From contig JAFFSR010000218.1 in assembly GCA_017163975.1 (NCBI GenBank), positions 13,457,501 to 13,521,500 of the forward strand: DNA of 64,000 nt. Reading direction: 5' to 3'. The stretch comes from Anastatus disparis. Taxonomy: Eukaryota; Arthropoda; Insecta; Hymenoptera; Eupelmidae. The number at the start of each line of letters is the position of its first letter. The first letter of the stretch is position 1. This document shows positions 1 to 12,265 of this stretch, piece by piece. The notes under the pieces are model-generated. The model was not told the origin of the DNA. It ran no database searches and saw nothing but the letters and a program-made list of their open reading frames with translations. Made by a program: the position numbers and the translations under genes.

Positions 1-1533
1 AAATGTTATATGATAGTCTAAAAAAAATAATAATAACCGCATTAAAAATATATTAAGTTTAATTGTTTGACCAAGCTTTTATTTTTTTCAACCAATGTGT
101 TATTAGATGAGATTTATTAAATCTTAACTATAATTTTATCTTAATAAGGAAGTCAATTCTTTGCGGCTTATAAATAACTCCGTCGTTATCTCTGTGGCCC
201 GTTCTTCAGCTTTCACAATTTTCTACAAAGTGGAATTCGGTACCTTGTTTACTTATACACATTTTTTTCTATTACAGAATTTTTCTAAATGAAGATGATT
301 TTCATGGATTTTCCACGATGACATTGATCTCCAATAATTGTTTATCTTAAAATTTGATTTATTTTTATTAGTCTTATTTATATTCAAAATTATTGAAAAA
401 TTATGTAAAAATTACTTTTTATTTAAAAATTTTCAAGCCTTCATCAACAAATTTCTTAACAAATCAGCTATACGATAACTATTCAAACGGATAATCTTAT
501 ACTTTTTTTATTAATTTAATTTAAATATTTTTATAGATCTTAAGACATTTTTTCCCATTAACTCATCAATATAAATAAAAAGTAACGCGTTACATGTCCA
601 AAATTTAGTAAAACAGTTTTAATCCGGGTTCTAAATGAATTTTTATAAAATTTATTGAATTATTTCACTAAAAATAATTTTATTAGTTTGTTATGTAATA
701 ATTTATTCAAATTATTTAATATTTTATGACTTCATTGGTGTATACGCGTTTTCTTAATTATATACACGATATATCAATGTATATGAATTTATTACTATTC
801 CGTGAAAAGTTTATCAAAATTAAAAATTATTTAAAATAACATTGAGAATTCTCGGAAGTACAATAAATATTGTGGAGATGATAGTCGTGGACCATACTTG
901 TTTGCTTTCTATTTATTTCTGATAAAATTGAAAGATTCTTTAATTTCCTCGATCAGTTAAATATTATTTTTTTATTCATAAAAGAAAGAAAAAAATAAAA
1001 TGAATTGAACGAGAAGCTGAACAAGTTATTACGACACGGAATATGAGATTTACGATTATTTCATTACACATAATATCACGTAATTACGTAAAGCTTAAAA
1101 AGATGTTTAAGAATTTCTAAACTGCATGATTTTCTATTTACAAACAATTGCGCGAAAATAATTTTTATTTTCTTATAATCTTTCTCAAAACTTTGTATTT
1201 TATTAGTTTAATTTGATATTTCATCATTAAAACTTTAATCTCTTACTTTTTCTTTTTTTTTTCTCTCCGGTATCTATCAACGATCGAACAAAAAAAGTCT
1301 GCAAACAATTTTAATTAAAAATACATGTAACATATACAAAGTCGCCCGCTGACAAGAGAGGCTTTAAATTAAATCAATACTCGAACCGATACTTTTCACC
1401 AATAAAAGGAGATAACAATGTACAGGTGTTAAGTTTCCAAACTGATAAAAATTTTTAGATAGTAACATTGAACATATCGCTCTCGGACCTTCCTGACAAA
1501 ATCAGTTGATGTGTTTTATTCGATTCAGACAAC
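1..1533. other. AT-rich 5' flank of the cysteine-module gene
   Basis: I found no convincing coding exon here. A TATAAATA-like stretch near 170 followed by a somewhat less AT-rich patch (about 160-240) could be an upstream promoter with a non-coding first exon, and an insect Inr-like TCAGT occurs near 1500, about 30 bases before the start codon of the next gene. Neither is strong enough to place the transcription start. The rest is ordinary AT-rich sequence without a recognisable repeat. Confidence 0.4.
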
Positions 1534-4500
1534 ATGGCTGTAGTAAAGTTGCTTTTCTTAATTGCTCTGGTTCCATCAGTTTTTTCTGATATTATTCCTT
1601 TGTCACAGTTCAATCCATCAAATGGTAATGTAAAATTTTTAATGAAAATTAAATATGTGAATTTTTTTAATTAAGATAAAATAAGTTTAATCGAAATAAG
1701 TCGCGAAAAGTCGATGAAAAAAGTGAACATTTATTGACGGAATTTACATGTGAATATATCGTTATAAAGGAAAATTAAAACGCTGACTGACAAGTATTGA
1801 TGATTATGCGAATAAAATTCAAATAATATTAGGGTGCTTTTTAGTATTAAAATTACACTATTAATATATACAAAAAAATAAAATATAATGTTTTTCTTTT
1901 TCTTTTATAATATCTAAATACGTTCGGACTTTTACAATGATTAAATTTTTTATAAAATGTTTTATAAAAGTGATAAGAGCTATTTTGATAATAATAGTCA
2001 ACAGATGGCTAGAAAGCAATCTAAAAATAATTTTGACCTTATCTTGCAAAGGTTATTTGTTCTAAGGTTTATTATATTATTAATTTTCGTGGGAAAGAAT
2101 AAAAAATTAATGCATAGTAAAAAATTTTGTATGATTTGTCAAAATTTTTTCTTGTTGAAAAATTTTGTTATGAAATTTTTTAAAAAAATTTTTTATGAAA
2201 AATATGTACTTTGTTATTAAAATTAACTCATAATTTAGAATCACATTTAGTTATTCTAAATTGTGTATTATTCATTAATTTTTACGATGAAATTTTTATT
2301 CTAAAATCTCCGTGAAAATTATTTGTGAATTTCAATACAAATAAATTTGTATCTCGCTTGAAAAACTTTAGTGCGATAAAATAATAGACGAATTTTTACA
2401 AAGCAATTAAAAGAATTGTTGTAATATATAATGTAGTTTTTGACCACTCTTACAAATTATTTAACTGATCTTATACTATAAACTAAAAACTAAAATAGAT
2501 AAATAATAAAAAATTTTCGGTAGTGTTATTTTATTAAAACAACAATCGACAATCAAACGATTTTTAAAAATGAACAATTTATTTGTTCCTTGATAGCACA
2601 CTGTTAAAAAATGCATGAAATTTGCTTCCAGTACATGCATTAATTTTCTAAAAAATACGTTAAAATTACGGTAAAATGTATTAATTTTCATGCAAATCAT
2701 CATTAAATTTTATTTATTAAGATGAAATTTAATATTGATTTGCATGAAAATTAATACATTTTATCGTAATTTTAATGTATTTTCCGAAAATTTAATGCAT
2801 GTACTGGAAGCAAATTTCATGTATTTTTTAACAGTGCAGATAAAAGTTAAATAACGTTAAAATGTTTAAAGCAATTAATATTAATTTAGCAGTTTCTAAA
2901 ATAATCTTTTTAAATACAAGCTTTCATATTTAAAATTTTTTAAATAGTTATATAGAAAGTTTGTTTAAGCATTTAAGAACTTTTAAAGTGAAAATTGCTT
3001 TTGAGGACTTGTATACGTTTACTATAGAAACGTTTTCTAACAATTTCAAGGAGTTAAAAATAAATTTTAAAATAGACAATTTAAACTTTTTCTCTAACAC
3101 TTCAAAAGCGTGCAGAAACTTATAAAAATAAATTAATATTATTTTAACCAGGCTTGTAATAAATAAATTTATATGTATATCATATCAATAAAAATCAACT
3201 ATCAACACATATAAATTTCCAAACGATACGCATAAATAAATTGATGATAATTTTATTGGTTTATGTATAAAAATGGAACGTATATGAACGAAAGTTTGAT
3301 TTTTTTCTTCTACCGTATACATATATGCATGATAAAAGTAAGGAAATAAAAAAGGAATCGATGTAAACAAACGTAAATCACAGAAGAAATACCTTGTGGA
3401 AGAATCGTCACGCGAGAGCTATCCATTTCGCGCGCAAGCTTAAGCGACAGAGTCGATTTGTCGATCGACCCCGATATTCATTTTCTCTTTCTCTCAAACA
3501 ATTCGTTTACCAATCTATATACTTCAATTATAATCTAATATTTTATTAGAAATTTTTTGTTTTATTAATATAATATGTTTGAGTAAATAACGTCTTTTTA
3601 ATATAGATATACTTTTTCGTAATAAGCATAATTCAGCTTTTTCTAATCAAAAAGATGAATTTGGATTTCCTTTTTTAGTTTTTATGAATCTCTTTTTAAT
3701 GGATCTTCAAACATCATATAAGTGAAAAACAAAAGATTATCGAAAAATATTGCTTAAAACATGCCATAAAATTTCAAAGAATAGTTTATCTTTTTATCAA
3801 AATTGATATTATGTATTGATATTCTCATAAACAAATTAAATCTAACACTACTAGACAGCGTTACTAATTGCAAAAAATAAGTTTTTTTACTTAAGTATTT
3901 TCAATGAAATAATTTTTTTTTTATACATCTTGATAAAGAAATGAATGAGAACCTAACTCGAATTATAGAAATCAAATAACTTTTTATAAAATTGTTAACT
4001 TCCATAATGTTTTTAAATACTGTTACAATTTTATTTTCCAAAAACAGATCGCACCTTCTGACTTGCGAATTTTAATAAATTAATTATGTCAAAGGATCCT
4101 AAAATTTTCAGTTGTAATGAAAAACTTCAAAGTATTTGGTATATCTTGACATACATACTATATATTTTTGCATAGACATTAGTCATTCTGATAATGTTAA
4201 TCCTCCTGCATATGATTCAGATAAGGAATCCATACCCTTAATTGGAAACCAAAATGAGTAAGATTAGCGTATATTCTTAGCGATATCTAAAATTCTAGAA
4301 TATATTTTAAGGAACGTGAATCGAAGGTATTTTTAAACTCTAAAAATATGGTTTTCTGAATTTCAAGCAAATTTCTAACCCTTTATGATAATTTTAGACC
4401 ATATGATTATTTATTTCTAATCAATTCTAGTATAACTAATTTTGTTTTTTTAACAGGGAATGACTATATATCAAATAATTTAAAGTCAGAACCGGAGCCA

Positions 4501-7500
4501 GAGTGTTCTGAGAGCGAGCAGTGTAAGATTAACAATGCAGAATGTAAAGATGGTTTTTGCGTTTGCCGTGATGGTTTTATCATTGATGGAACGAAAACCA
4601 AATGCTTAAAAGGTATATTTTTAAATGTTTAATTATTTCTTTATATAACAATGGCAATAATTCGATTTCAATTCTTGCATCTATAATTGTAAAGGAAAAT
4701 TAATTCTGCTAATAAATCAGTTTCTCAAAATAAAGTTATAATTGACTAAAAAATATACATCAGCCTGAAAATAATTTAAAATCAAATAGATTTTTTTAAA
4801 TATTCTATAAAATTTAGATATCCGTAATTTATAATTTTTCATTCTTCCTTCAAAGTTGCTAACGGCTATTATGCCGCATGTGAAGAAAGTAGCCAGTGCT
4901 CGGAATATCTGGGAGTTGGTGCTAGATGTAGCAATAGCACTTGCGTTTGCTCTGATGGTTACCATTATTTACATGGAAAATGCCATAAGACAAAAGGTAA
5001 GTATTAAATTTTCACAAACAATTAGATTTACTGTATTCAGAAAAAACGTGTTATAAAAAAAAATCGATTGAAAGGTCTAGGCGACGGTTGTTCAAAAGAT
5101 GATGAATGTTACGCTTATGCTGAGTATCAAGCAGTTGGCTGCAACGAAAAAAAAAAGTGCCAGTGTAAGGAGGGTTTTTATGCAAGAGAATATAGCGCTT
5201 GTCGTCGATTAGTCAAAGGTATATTATTCATAACAATTGTATTGTATTGACTTTACAAAAATAATAATTATATGTTTTGTAAGATGGAGAACATTGTATG
5301 CTGGATTCTGATTGCGGTCCGAAACTTCAATGCATCGGGAATAAATGCTCTTCGAAACCAAACAACGAAAGTCAGGTGTTTCATCAGTTTAATATTAGAA
5401 AAGGTAAAAAATAGAAAAAAAGTTTTTACCAATTATTAAATAAAATTTTACTACATTTGTACTGATCTACTTGATCCATTGTCATTATCATTTGCTATTT
5501 TTTTAGTCACCGATAATCCAAAAAAGAGTACAGTTATAGGAAGCGATTGTGAAAAATCGGATGCATGCAAGTCAGTAGAAAATTCTGAATGTAGACATAA
5601 CAAATGTGAATGCAAAGCTGCACACTTTTTATCAGAAAATGGCTCATTTTGTATACCAGGTAGATTTGTAATAAAAATTTAAATATAATTTGATCTAAAC
5701 AAGAGATTATTCTTTAAAAATGTTGTTTCAGAAATCGGCGAAAAGTGCAAAGATGATAAGACTTTTAAAGTATTTAACAGTGAGTGCAAAGATCAGATGT
5801 GGACTTGTAAATATGATCAAGTAGCTATGAAAGACAACCAAAATTGCGAACAAAGTAAGAAATCTTTTTAAATGACAACTATAATTGCTCTTTAAAAGTT
5901 TTTTCTTTTATTTCCAGAATTTTTTTTTATATTATACGAAAACTGAAAAGAAAAACTGATAAAATTTAATATCGAAGACCCTTATCATAACTTTAATCTA
6001 ACCAATAATCAATACTTTTGTTATCAGTGAAACAAAACATAAATGCCGTGTGCGAGCACCGCAAAGAATGTCAATTATTTGGTCCTCGAGCTGATTGTAT
6101 TAACAAAATATGCGTCTGTAATAATCAAAGTCACTGGATAGAACACGAACACTTTTGTTGGTTGGATAAAAAACTCGACGAAGAATGTAGTCACGACAAT
6201 GATTGCAAACCTCATGGTACTTCGCCTCAAAGTATTTGCAAAGAGAACAAAGAGGGTCGTAAGGTTTGCTCGTGTCCAGATGGGAGTCGGCCTGAAACAA
6301 ATAATTTATACTGTATTAGTGAAAAGCCAGGTGATTAAACTTTCTTTTATTTGTAGTATTTACACGAGATAATATGGTTTATTTTTAATTTTCAATACAT
6401 TAAATTAAAAAAAATTTGAAGAAATTTTCCATATTTTAGACGATTGAAAAGTAGCTTCATCTATAATAATAATTATAATTAATTATTTACTTTGAATTGA
6501 ATAATTAAAACCAAATGAATATTTATTTTTATTTTAGAACTAGAAAGTTATTGTGAAAAAGATTCGGACTGCGGAAAACTGGAAAATATTGAATGTCAAG
6601 ATTTCAAATGTCAATGTAAGGATAAATTCATCGCACCCAAAGGGGTTTGTCGAGCAGGTCAATTATATTACTTTTATAAAAAACAAACATAAAAATACAA
6701 TTCGATTATGATTCTTGCTAAAATTAATATTTCTGAATGATTGCAGGATTGTTCGCAGATTGCAAAAAAGATGAGGATTGCGATGTAATAAAAAATACTG
6801 AATGCAGTCAAATAGGCATATGTGAATGTAAAACTAACTACGTTGCTAGCCCTAAAGATGAATGTATCCCTTGTAAGTAAAAAATAAGAAAAATAATTCC
6901 TAGATTACAGATTTTGTTTCGAATGATTAAATTATTATCATCATTACTTTTTTCTAAAGCGTCAAAATATCACGAAAAATGCGAGTACGATGCGCAATGT
7001 ACGTCAGTAACACCAAATACACATTGCTCTTTCGACATAACGACCAATGAAACGTCAAATATTGCGGAAATCGGACATTGTGAATGCAATCACGACTATT
7101 ATTATCGCAATAATTTTTGTTTCAAAAATATACGTAAGATGCATATATGATAAACATTTCTTTGTTCTTATCGCATTGATTATTTAACGAGGAAATCATA
7201 ATTAATATTATTTTATTTTTATGCTTTTAGCATTAGGAGAAGCTTGTGAAAAGGAAGGCGAATGTTATGTGGAAAACTCTGTGTGTAAAAATGGAGTATG
7301 CGCGTGCAATTTTGAATATCATCAGGAGGGAAAAATATGCAAAAAAAGTAAGCTATCATTTATTTGTTAACAATTTTAAAAATATCTCTTATTCTATAAT
7401 GTTATAATAAAAAAAGCAAAGACTTTATTTTTATAGCATGACTATAAAAAGGTATATTTAGAAATAAAATGTGTGAAAAGGTTTCTTTTATTATCGCTCC

Positions 7501-7673
7501 TATAAAATCATAAAAAATCTGCTTTTAGTAAATAAATTCGTTTTTACTTTAAATATATGACCAGCAATTTTGAATTCTTTTTTATTTCAGACGGCGCTTC
7601 GGCATTAAGTAACACGCTGCTTTCGCTCATTCTGCCTTCCGTTATCCTTTTTTCATTGAAAGCTTTACGATAA
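1534..7673 (+). CDS. Secreted, probably GPI-anchored protein with 12 EB/EGF-like cysteine modules
   Basis: Thirteen coding exons: 1534-1624, 4457-4612, 4856-4996, 5075-5218, 5284-5403, 5507-5659, 5732-5854, 6028-6330, 6538-6657, 6747-6872, 6960-7133, 7231-7347, 7591-7673 (1851 nt, about 616 residues). Every junction is GT-AG and phase 1. Exon 1 gives a signal peptide (MAVVKLLFLIALVPSVFS). Exons 2-12 each encode one six-cysteine module (roughly C-x5-C-x6-9-C-x4-C-x-C-x12-C); exon 8 holds two modules, and exons 5 and 7 hold reduced four-cysteine versions. The last exon encodes NGASA followed by a hydrophobic tail ending LKALR, which looks like a GPI-attachment signal. The pattern matches insect EB-module/'prion-like-(Q/N-rich) domain-bearing protein 25'-type proteins, known mainly as cell-surface proteins of unclear function. 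I infer extracellular display; ligand unknown. The start is the ATG that opens the signal peptide. Confidence 0.88.
2599..2836. mobile_element. 238-bp foldback (hairpin) MITE, CACTG termini
   Basis: The whole element is a near-palindrome: it begins CACTGTTAAAAAATGCATG, ends with the reverse complement (about TTTTTTAACAGTG), and the two arms of roughly 105 bp match with few differences around a short centre near 2705-2725. A CA dinucleotide flanks each side (2597-2598 and 2837-2838) and could be a short target duplication. It lies in intron 1 of the cysteine-module gene. It has no coding capacity, so it would be a non-autonomous DNA transposon; the superfamily is undetermined. Confidence 0.75.
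3385..3475. other. GC-richer patch in intron 1 of the cysteine-module gene
   Basis: A short stretch with several CGCG, TCGA and GAGAGC words stands out from the AT-rich intron. No ORF or repeat explains it. It could be an intronic enhancer, but that is only inferred from composition. Confidence 0.25.
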
Positions 7674-8206
7674 AGAGGATTAAAACAGCCAAAGCAAGCA
7701 AGCCACCTAATCGAGTTATTTTCGATTTAAGTTGATAGTCTAGTCCATCAGCATTAAGTATACATTTCACGTACCCTGAAACTTGGATTAAAAAGAAAAA
7801 AGAAGAAAGAAAGAAAGAAAAAGCTCATCGGGTTAACCGTCAAGGACTCGTGCATCATAAATGAACAAAGCGATTTAATAGTATAATAGTGTACACATCG
7901 TCAATCTTCCTCCCTACTGATTGCTCAATCTTTAATTTCGACGACGAATTAAGTGAGATATAATAATGTATGTGATTTTTATTTTTTATCATGTGTGTTT
8001 AAGAAGTATTATTGATTTACCTCCTATTTATTTATATATTATTATTATTATTAAAAATCAATTAATCTTACTATAATTAGTATGAATTTTGTATTTTATA
8101 TACTTAAAATCTCATGATCATTTGTTAAACTACTAATGATTCTTAATTACATAATATTATAATGAAAAAACAATTCTATGTATTCGTTTGGAAAAAAAAT
8201 GATACC

Positions 8207-8212
8207 AATAAA
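8207..8212 (+). terminator. Polyadenylation signal of the cysteine-module gene
   Basis: AATAAA lies about 535 bp downstream of the TAA stop at 7671-7673, followed by a T-rich stretch (about 8224-8234), the usual arrangement for a cleavage/polyadenylation site. It is the best candidate for the 3' end; no transcript evidence. Confidence 0.5.
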
Positions 8213-8740
8213 AAGATTTAAATGTTTTTTTTTATTTGCGTAAACATCACTAAAGATAAAAGCAAAATTTCCCTGTAATAATGATAACGTATCTATTTTT
8301 AAAAAATCGATCATTAATACAGCTGCCTAAAAAAGATTGATAAGAAATTAGAAAGTATCTCTGGTTAGGATATAATCTAACTTTAATGGGACCTTCAGCT
8401 TTATCAAAGCCTGCCACGCGGATTATGAGATGAAAAGCCAGATAAAACTGGATTACTTTTTTTTTTACTAGTGATCATAAATTTCCTAGATTTATCATAC
8501 AAAATATTTGCTTTATACTCCAGTGCTATAATTAACTTTTTAGTTTGTTAGCTTGAACCATAGGGCACTTTAAATGAAATGTCATTGGCTGGTAGGTTCA
8601 AAATTAAAAGTTCAATAATTATTTTTGTTAATGTACTTTTTGAAATCCAAAAAAGTTTAATATTACAAAAAAAGGAGTTTTAGAATTTAATTTTTAATTT
8701 TTTAAGTTGTTTATTTTATTAAATTTCGAATATTTTATTT

Positions 8741-8944
8741 TCTTTATTTTATTTTATTTAACGTCACTGAATTTGTGCTACCATTGCGATACTACTTAGC
8801 GACGGAAGTTTACAGTGTGTTTGTGAACAAAGCACATGTAATGTACAGCAGTGCTTGTATGAGTTGGCCGAGAGCGAGATTTGAACTCGGGACCTCGAGA
8901 TTACAAATCCATCGTTCTACCGTCTGAGCCACTGATACCTCGAT
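8741..8944 (-). mobile_element. tRNA-derived SINE, copy 1
   Basis: On the minus strand a tRNA-like head carries a box A (TGGCTCAGACGGTAGAACG) and a box B (GAGTTCAAATC). It is followed by a body with TTTGTTCACAAACACACTG and an ACGTTAAATAAAATAAA tail. At least seven further copies occur in the window (13.1, 25.4, 28.7, 32.3, 33.1, 44.1 and 53.8 kb). The head continues into a non-tRNA body, so this is a SINE rather than a functional tRNA gene. Confidence 0.88.
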
Positions 8945-9425
8945 TTTATAATTCAGTAATATACATTCTAACTTATAACAGAATTTACGAATAAATTCTC
9001 AATAAGTTATCGTTAACTTTTTAACTTAAAAAAAAAAAACCAGAAAAAAAGTCTAAATTTTTTTCAACATAAATTTTTATCAAGCCCATCTTCAACAACG
9101 TTAAGCCTCGAATTATTGATCTACAAACCAAACTAAAACTTTCAGAAAATACAATAAAAAGCTATGTCTAAAACTGAACAATAAAAAAAAACGTCTCGAA
9201 TAAAAAAAAATTGTGAATAAAAGAAAAGAAAGAATTCCAGCAAACCATGTGTCTTAGAGCACGATAGTCAAGGAGAGATTGCAGGTGAAAAAAAAAAAAT
9301 GAAACTACGGCCACTGCGTACACACCAACCAACGTCCATCAAGATAAAACAACTCGTGCACGCGACGCGAGCTTTCGCGCCCTTTTTTTTCTCCAGCTTT
9401 ATGTATACACTAAGCTAACTTTAAA

Positions 9426-9576
9426 TGACGTCGTGTCTTAAGACTGTGACGTCATGAAGGGGTCAAGGTGATGAGTACGTATTGTACGTGTTGTTGCGGA
9501 CCTCATGCGCTATAGCTTATAAAAAGATCGAAATTCTTAAGTTTTTTTTTATTTTTTTTTGTTGTAAGTGACGTCG
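9426..9576 (+). promoter_or_regulatory. CRE cluster around a TATA box (candidate promoter)
   Basis: Three CREB/ATF-type sites lie within 151 bp: TGACGTCG at 9426, the perfect palindrome TGACGTCA at 9447, and TGACGTCG at 9569. A TATAAAAA box sits at 9518-9525, and a nuclear-receptor-like TCAAGGTGA lies near 9463. A splice-donor-like AAG|GTGAGA follows at 9605. I see a plausible inducible plus-strand promoter, but no clearly recognised gene follows it; the ORF at 11137 is the nearest candidate. Confidence 0.45.
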
Positions 9577-11136
9577 CGTAAATCGATTCTTATATTTTTT
9601 TAAGGTGAGACGTGCGTGTAGAGTTGAAAAGATAATATCAGGGATAAGAACGTTTTCGGATTGAAAAATAAGAATTTTTATGGAAGAAAATATAAAGGAT
9701 TTTTACGTGACGATAATTTATGATGCTCAAATATAATGTCGACTTTGGTAGACTTTTTTGGTCGATTTTAACTGAAAAAGTAGGAGACTATAATTTTTTT
9801 ATATTGTACTAGATCGGCTGATATTTAAAATATACATTTTAATTATTATAATTTTTTAATTTAAATCTTTACTTTTGATAATTTTTATAAAATTTTAAGT
9901 TGAATTTCAAAATTTATACGAAAATTCCTAAAATAAGAATCTATTAATTTTGAATAACAAATAAATTTTGTGAAAATATAAATAAAACTTATATATTCTG
10001 AATTAAGTTAATCTGTTTTTTACATCTATTCGTTAAACAAATAAATTAGAAATATATTCGAAAATTTACAACCTGAATCAAACAAAAAAAAAAAAAAATA
10101 AACGCATTTTTAGAATCGAAAAAAAGTTAAAACAAAAATTGTAAAATGAAAAAAAAGTTAGCTTTTTATATTTCTTTAAATTAGACACAAGCAATATAAA
10201 ATAAGAAATCTAGTTTTTATTTTTACAGTTTCCCTTTTCCTTATTACATTTATACTGATTCGTCAATAAACGCTCTCTTTGTTTTTTATTTTCTTAATTT
10301 ATTTAGGTCACAATCGACGTAATGTTCCCTCGTGCCAATGGGAATTATCATATTTACGTGAAGCTATGACGCGTAAGGAGGCTTTTAAATTTCATTTCAT
10401 CGTTTGAGATATTTTACGCACCCACTCACTGCTTTTAAATCTCATAAATGTATAAACACGCCTGAAATCGAAACTGTTACCTGCCTTTGTGTTATCAAAT
10501 GTATATATGGAAGTAAACACGCATTTACAGACACAAATAAAGCCCACACACACTCGCATTCGTACATGGCCGAATTTTAAATTCAGAATAGAAGATAGAA
10601 TGGATTTATCAAATCTTAATAAGATTAGAGAATGAAAAAAAAAAGCTTGAGTTTTCGAGGTGTTATTTATAATAGTCTAAGGAGGATGTAAAAGGTCGTG
10701 CACGCTATATTATTGCCTAGACGCCGTGGGCGCCGCGATGAACCAGCCAAGATTATGGCCAACGATCGAATTGGTCTACACTCTTCTGTTTCTTAATAAT
10801 GTTTGTGTATTAAAATTTCTCTTCTGCATTTATATTTTTTTAATTTTCCTTTGTTTAATTGATGCTTTTCTTGACTAGTTATCAAATTTAATATTTTGTT
10901 ATTCAAAGACTTGATTGATTTTAATATTTACAATTCAATTGATCTACAAAAAAAATTGTATATGAATGCAATCAGCATAAAATTTATAAAATCCAAGTAT
11001 CATTTTAATATACCAATTCCTTAGCATTCCTCAGCAATTCCTTGAGAATTCAAATAAAAAGCAAGTATTTAACATTAAGAAAATACCTTTAAGTTTAGCT
11101 GTACATATTTCCAGTAGCTAAAATGGGTTAGATTCC

Positions 11137-11400
11137 ATGAAGGCGCACTCGCGCGATTTGCTTTATATATATACCTACGAGGAAGTGACGCAACATCAGG
11201 TTTTTAAGCATCGTCAGGTAGTCACGAAATGCGATGATTCCTCATTCCAAAAAAAGGGTCTTAAAACGCCCAGTGATTTATCGCCTCAGAAAATTGGAAG
11301 ATCGGATCTCGAGCGTGCGCAACTTACACTCCTTTTCGTTGTTGCTGTTATTGTTGTTGAATTTTATTTGAATATTTTGGAGATCGTGATTCTAAAGTAA
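11137..11400 (+). CDS. Doubtful small ORF, 87 codons
   Basis: I do not recognise this product. The ORF starts with MKAHSRDLLYIYTYEE and ends in a hydrophobic stretch (LTLLFVVAVIVVEFYL) that could be one membrane span. It is richer in GC than its surroundings, is preceded by a good acceptor-like TATTTCCAG at about 11114, and is followed by AATAAA at 11505. It could therefore be the second exon of a transcript from the CRE/TATA promoter at 9.5 kb. No homology is recognised, and an open frame of this size can occur by chance. Confidence 0.22.
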   Translation: MKAHSRDLLYIYTYEEVTQHQVFKHRQVVTKCDDSSFQKKGLKTPSDLSPQKIGRSDLERAQLTLLFVVAVIVVEFYLNILEIVILK

Positions 11401-11401
11401 A

Positions 11402-11513
11402 GTTTTTAAAAACTACTAAAGCTAAAAGAATGAAAAACCAATCAAAATAACAAATGATTAAAAAGTTTTAAAAACTACTAAAGCAAAAAGAATGGAAACG
11501 AATCAATAAAAAT
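11402..11513. repeat. Tandem duplication, about 62-bp period
   Basis: AAAACTACTAAAGC followed by AAAGAATG occurs twice, at about 11409 and 11472, with similar flanks. This is two imperfect copies of one unit. No function is evident. Confidence 0.6.
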
Positions 11514-11742
11514 ATTAATTAATCAAAAACCTTGAGAAATAAAGTTAAATTGGCAATGATAAAATTAGATTTGTATTCTAATTTCCGTTAAACCTATTCG
11601 TATTTATAATCAGTGGTAACTTAAAGTGTTAAAAGTCTATTTCAAGTGATAATAATAAATTAAGAAATTATTTGTATAATGTTGAGTATATTTCATGTTT
11701 TATATTTTTAAAAATACAATTAAATTCATTTAAAATGATAAG

Positions 11743-12265
11743 ACATATGGGCAAATTCACAAAACTTTTAGCCTTTTGTGTAATTTTTTTTCAACGATTT
11801 TTTAACAACTACTATTTTGTTGCTTGATTTTAAATTTTCCATTTTTAACCAAAAAAATAAACCTCACTTTTTTATAAAGCTATAATGAATGATGCCTTGA
11901 ATATTTGTTTATAAAATTATTTGCATAAAATTATGGGTTTACATGAATGTTTTATATAAAAAGGTGAATTTTAAATATTCTAAAAGAATTCTGAGTATAA
12001 AAAATTTGAGTATCAGTAGTATCATGTATGACTTCAAATAGCTTCGTTGATAGTAGTTTTAGCGAAGACAAAATATAAACTTTAAATGATGATAAATCAG
12101 TGTTTTGAAGTTGCAAATGAAACATTTTGTTTCGAAGTATACAAAAAATAGTCCAATAATTTCTTGATGATTATTTTAATGGCATAATTTATATTTTCTT
12201 AAGACTACAAAAGTTTTACAAAAGTTACACATGCGGTCAAATTTTTAGCGGATTTGCCCATGTGT
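11743..12265. mobile_element. Possible 523-bp TIR element
   Basis: The left end ACATATGGGCAAATTC is mirrored at the right end by the reverse complement of ACACATGGGCAAATCC (13 of 16 match). The interior is AT-rich without an ORF. No clear target-site duplication is visible, so the call rests on the inverted ends alone. Confidence 0.35.

Noticed and set aside
4176..4257. Possible extra coding exon in intron 1 of the cysteine-module gene (reads ISHSDNVNPPAYDSDKES, good acceptor and donor)
   Set aside because: It is open in the phase set by exon 1, but its length (82 nt) leaves phase 2, which puts a stop at the start of the next exon. Could be a cryptic or poison exon; not supported as constitutive.
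8866..8943. tRNA gene
   Set aside because: Box A and box B are present, but the same head is repeated eight times with a common non-tRNA body and AT tail, and the stems are degraded. These are SINEs.
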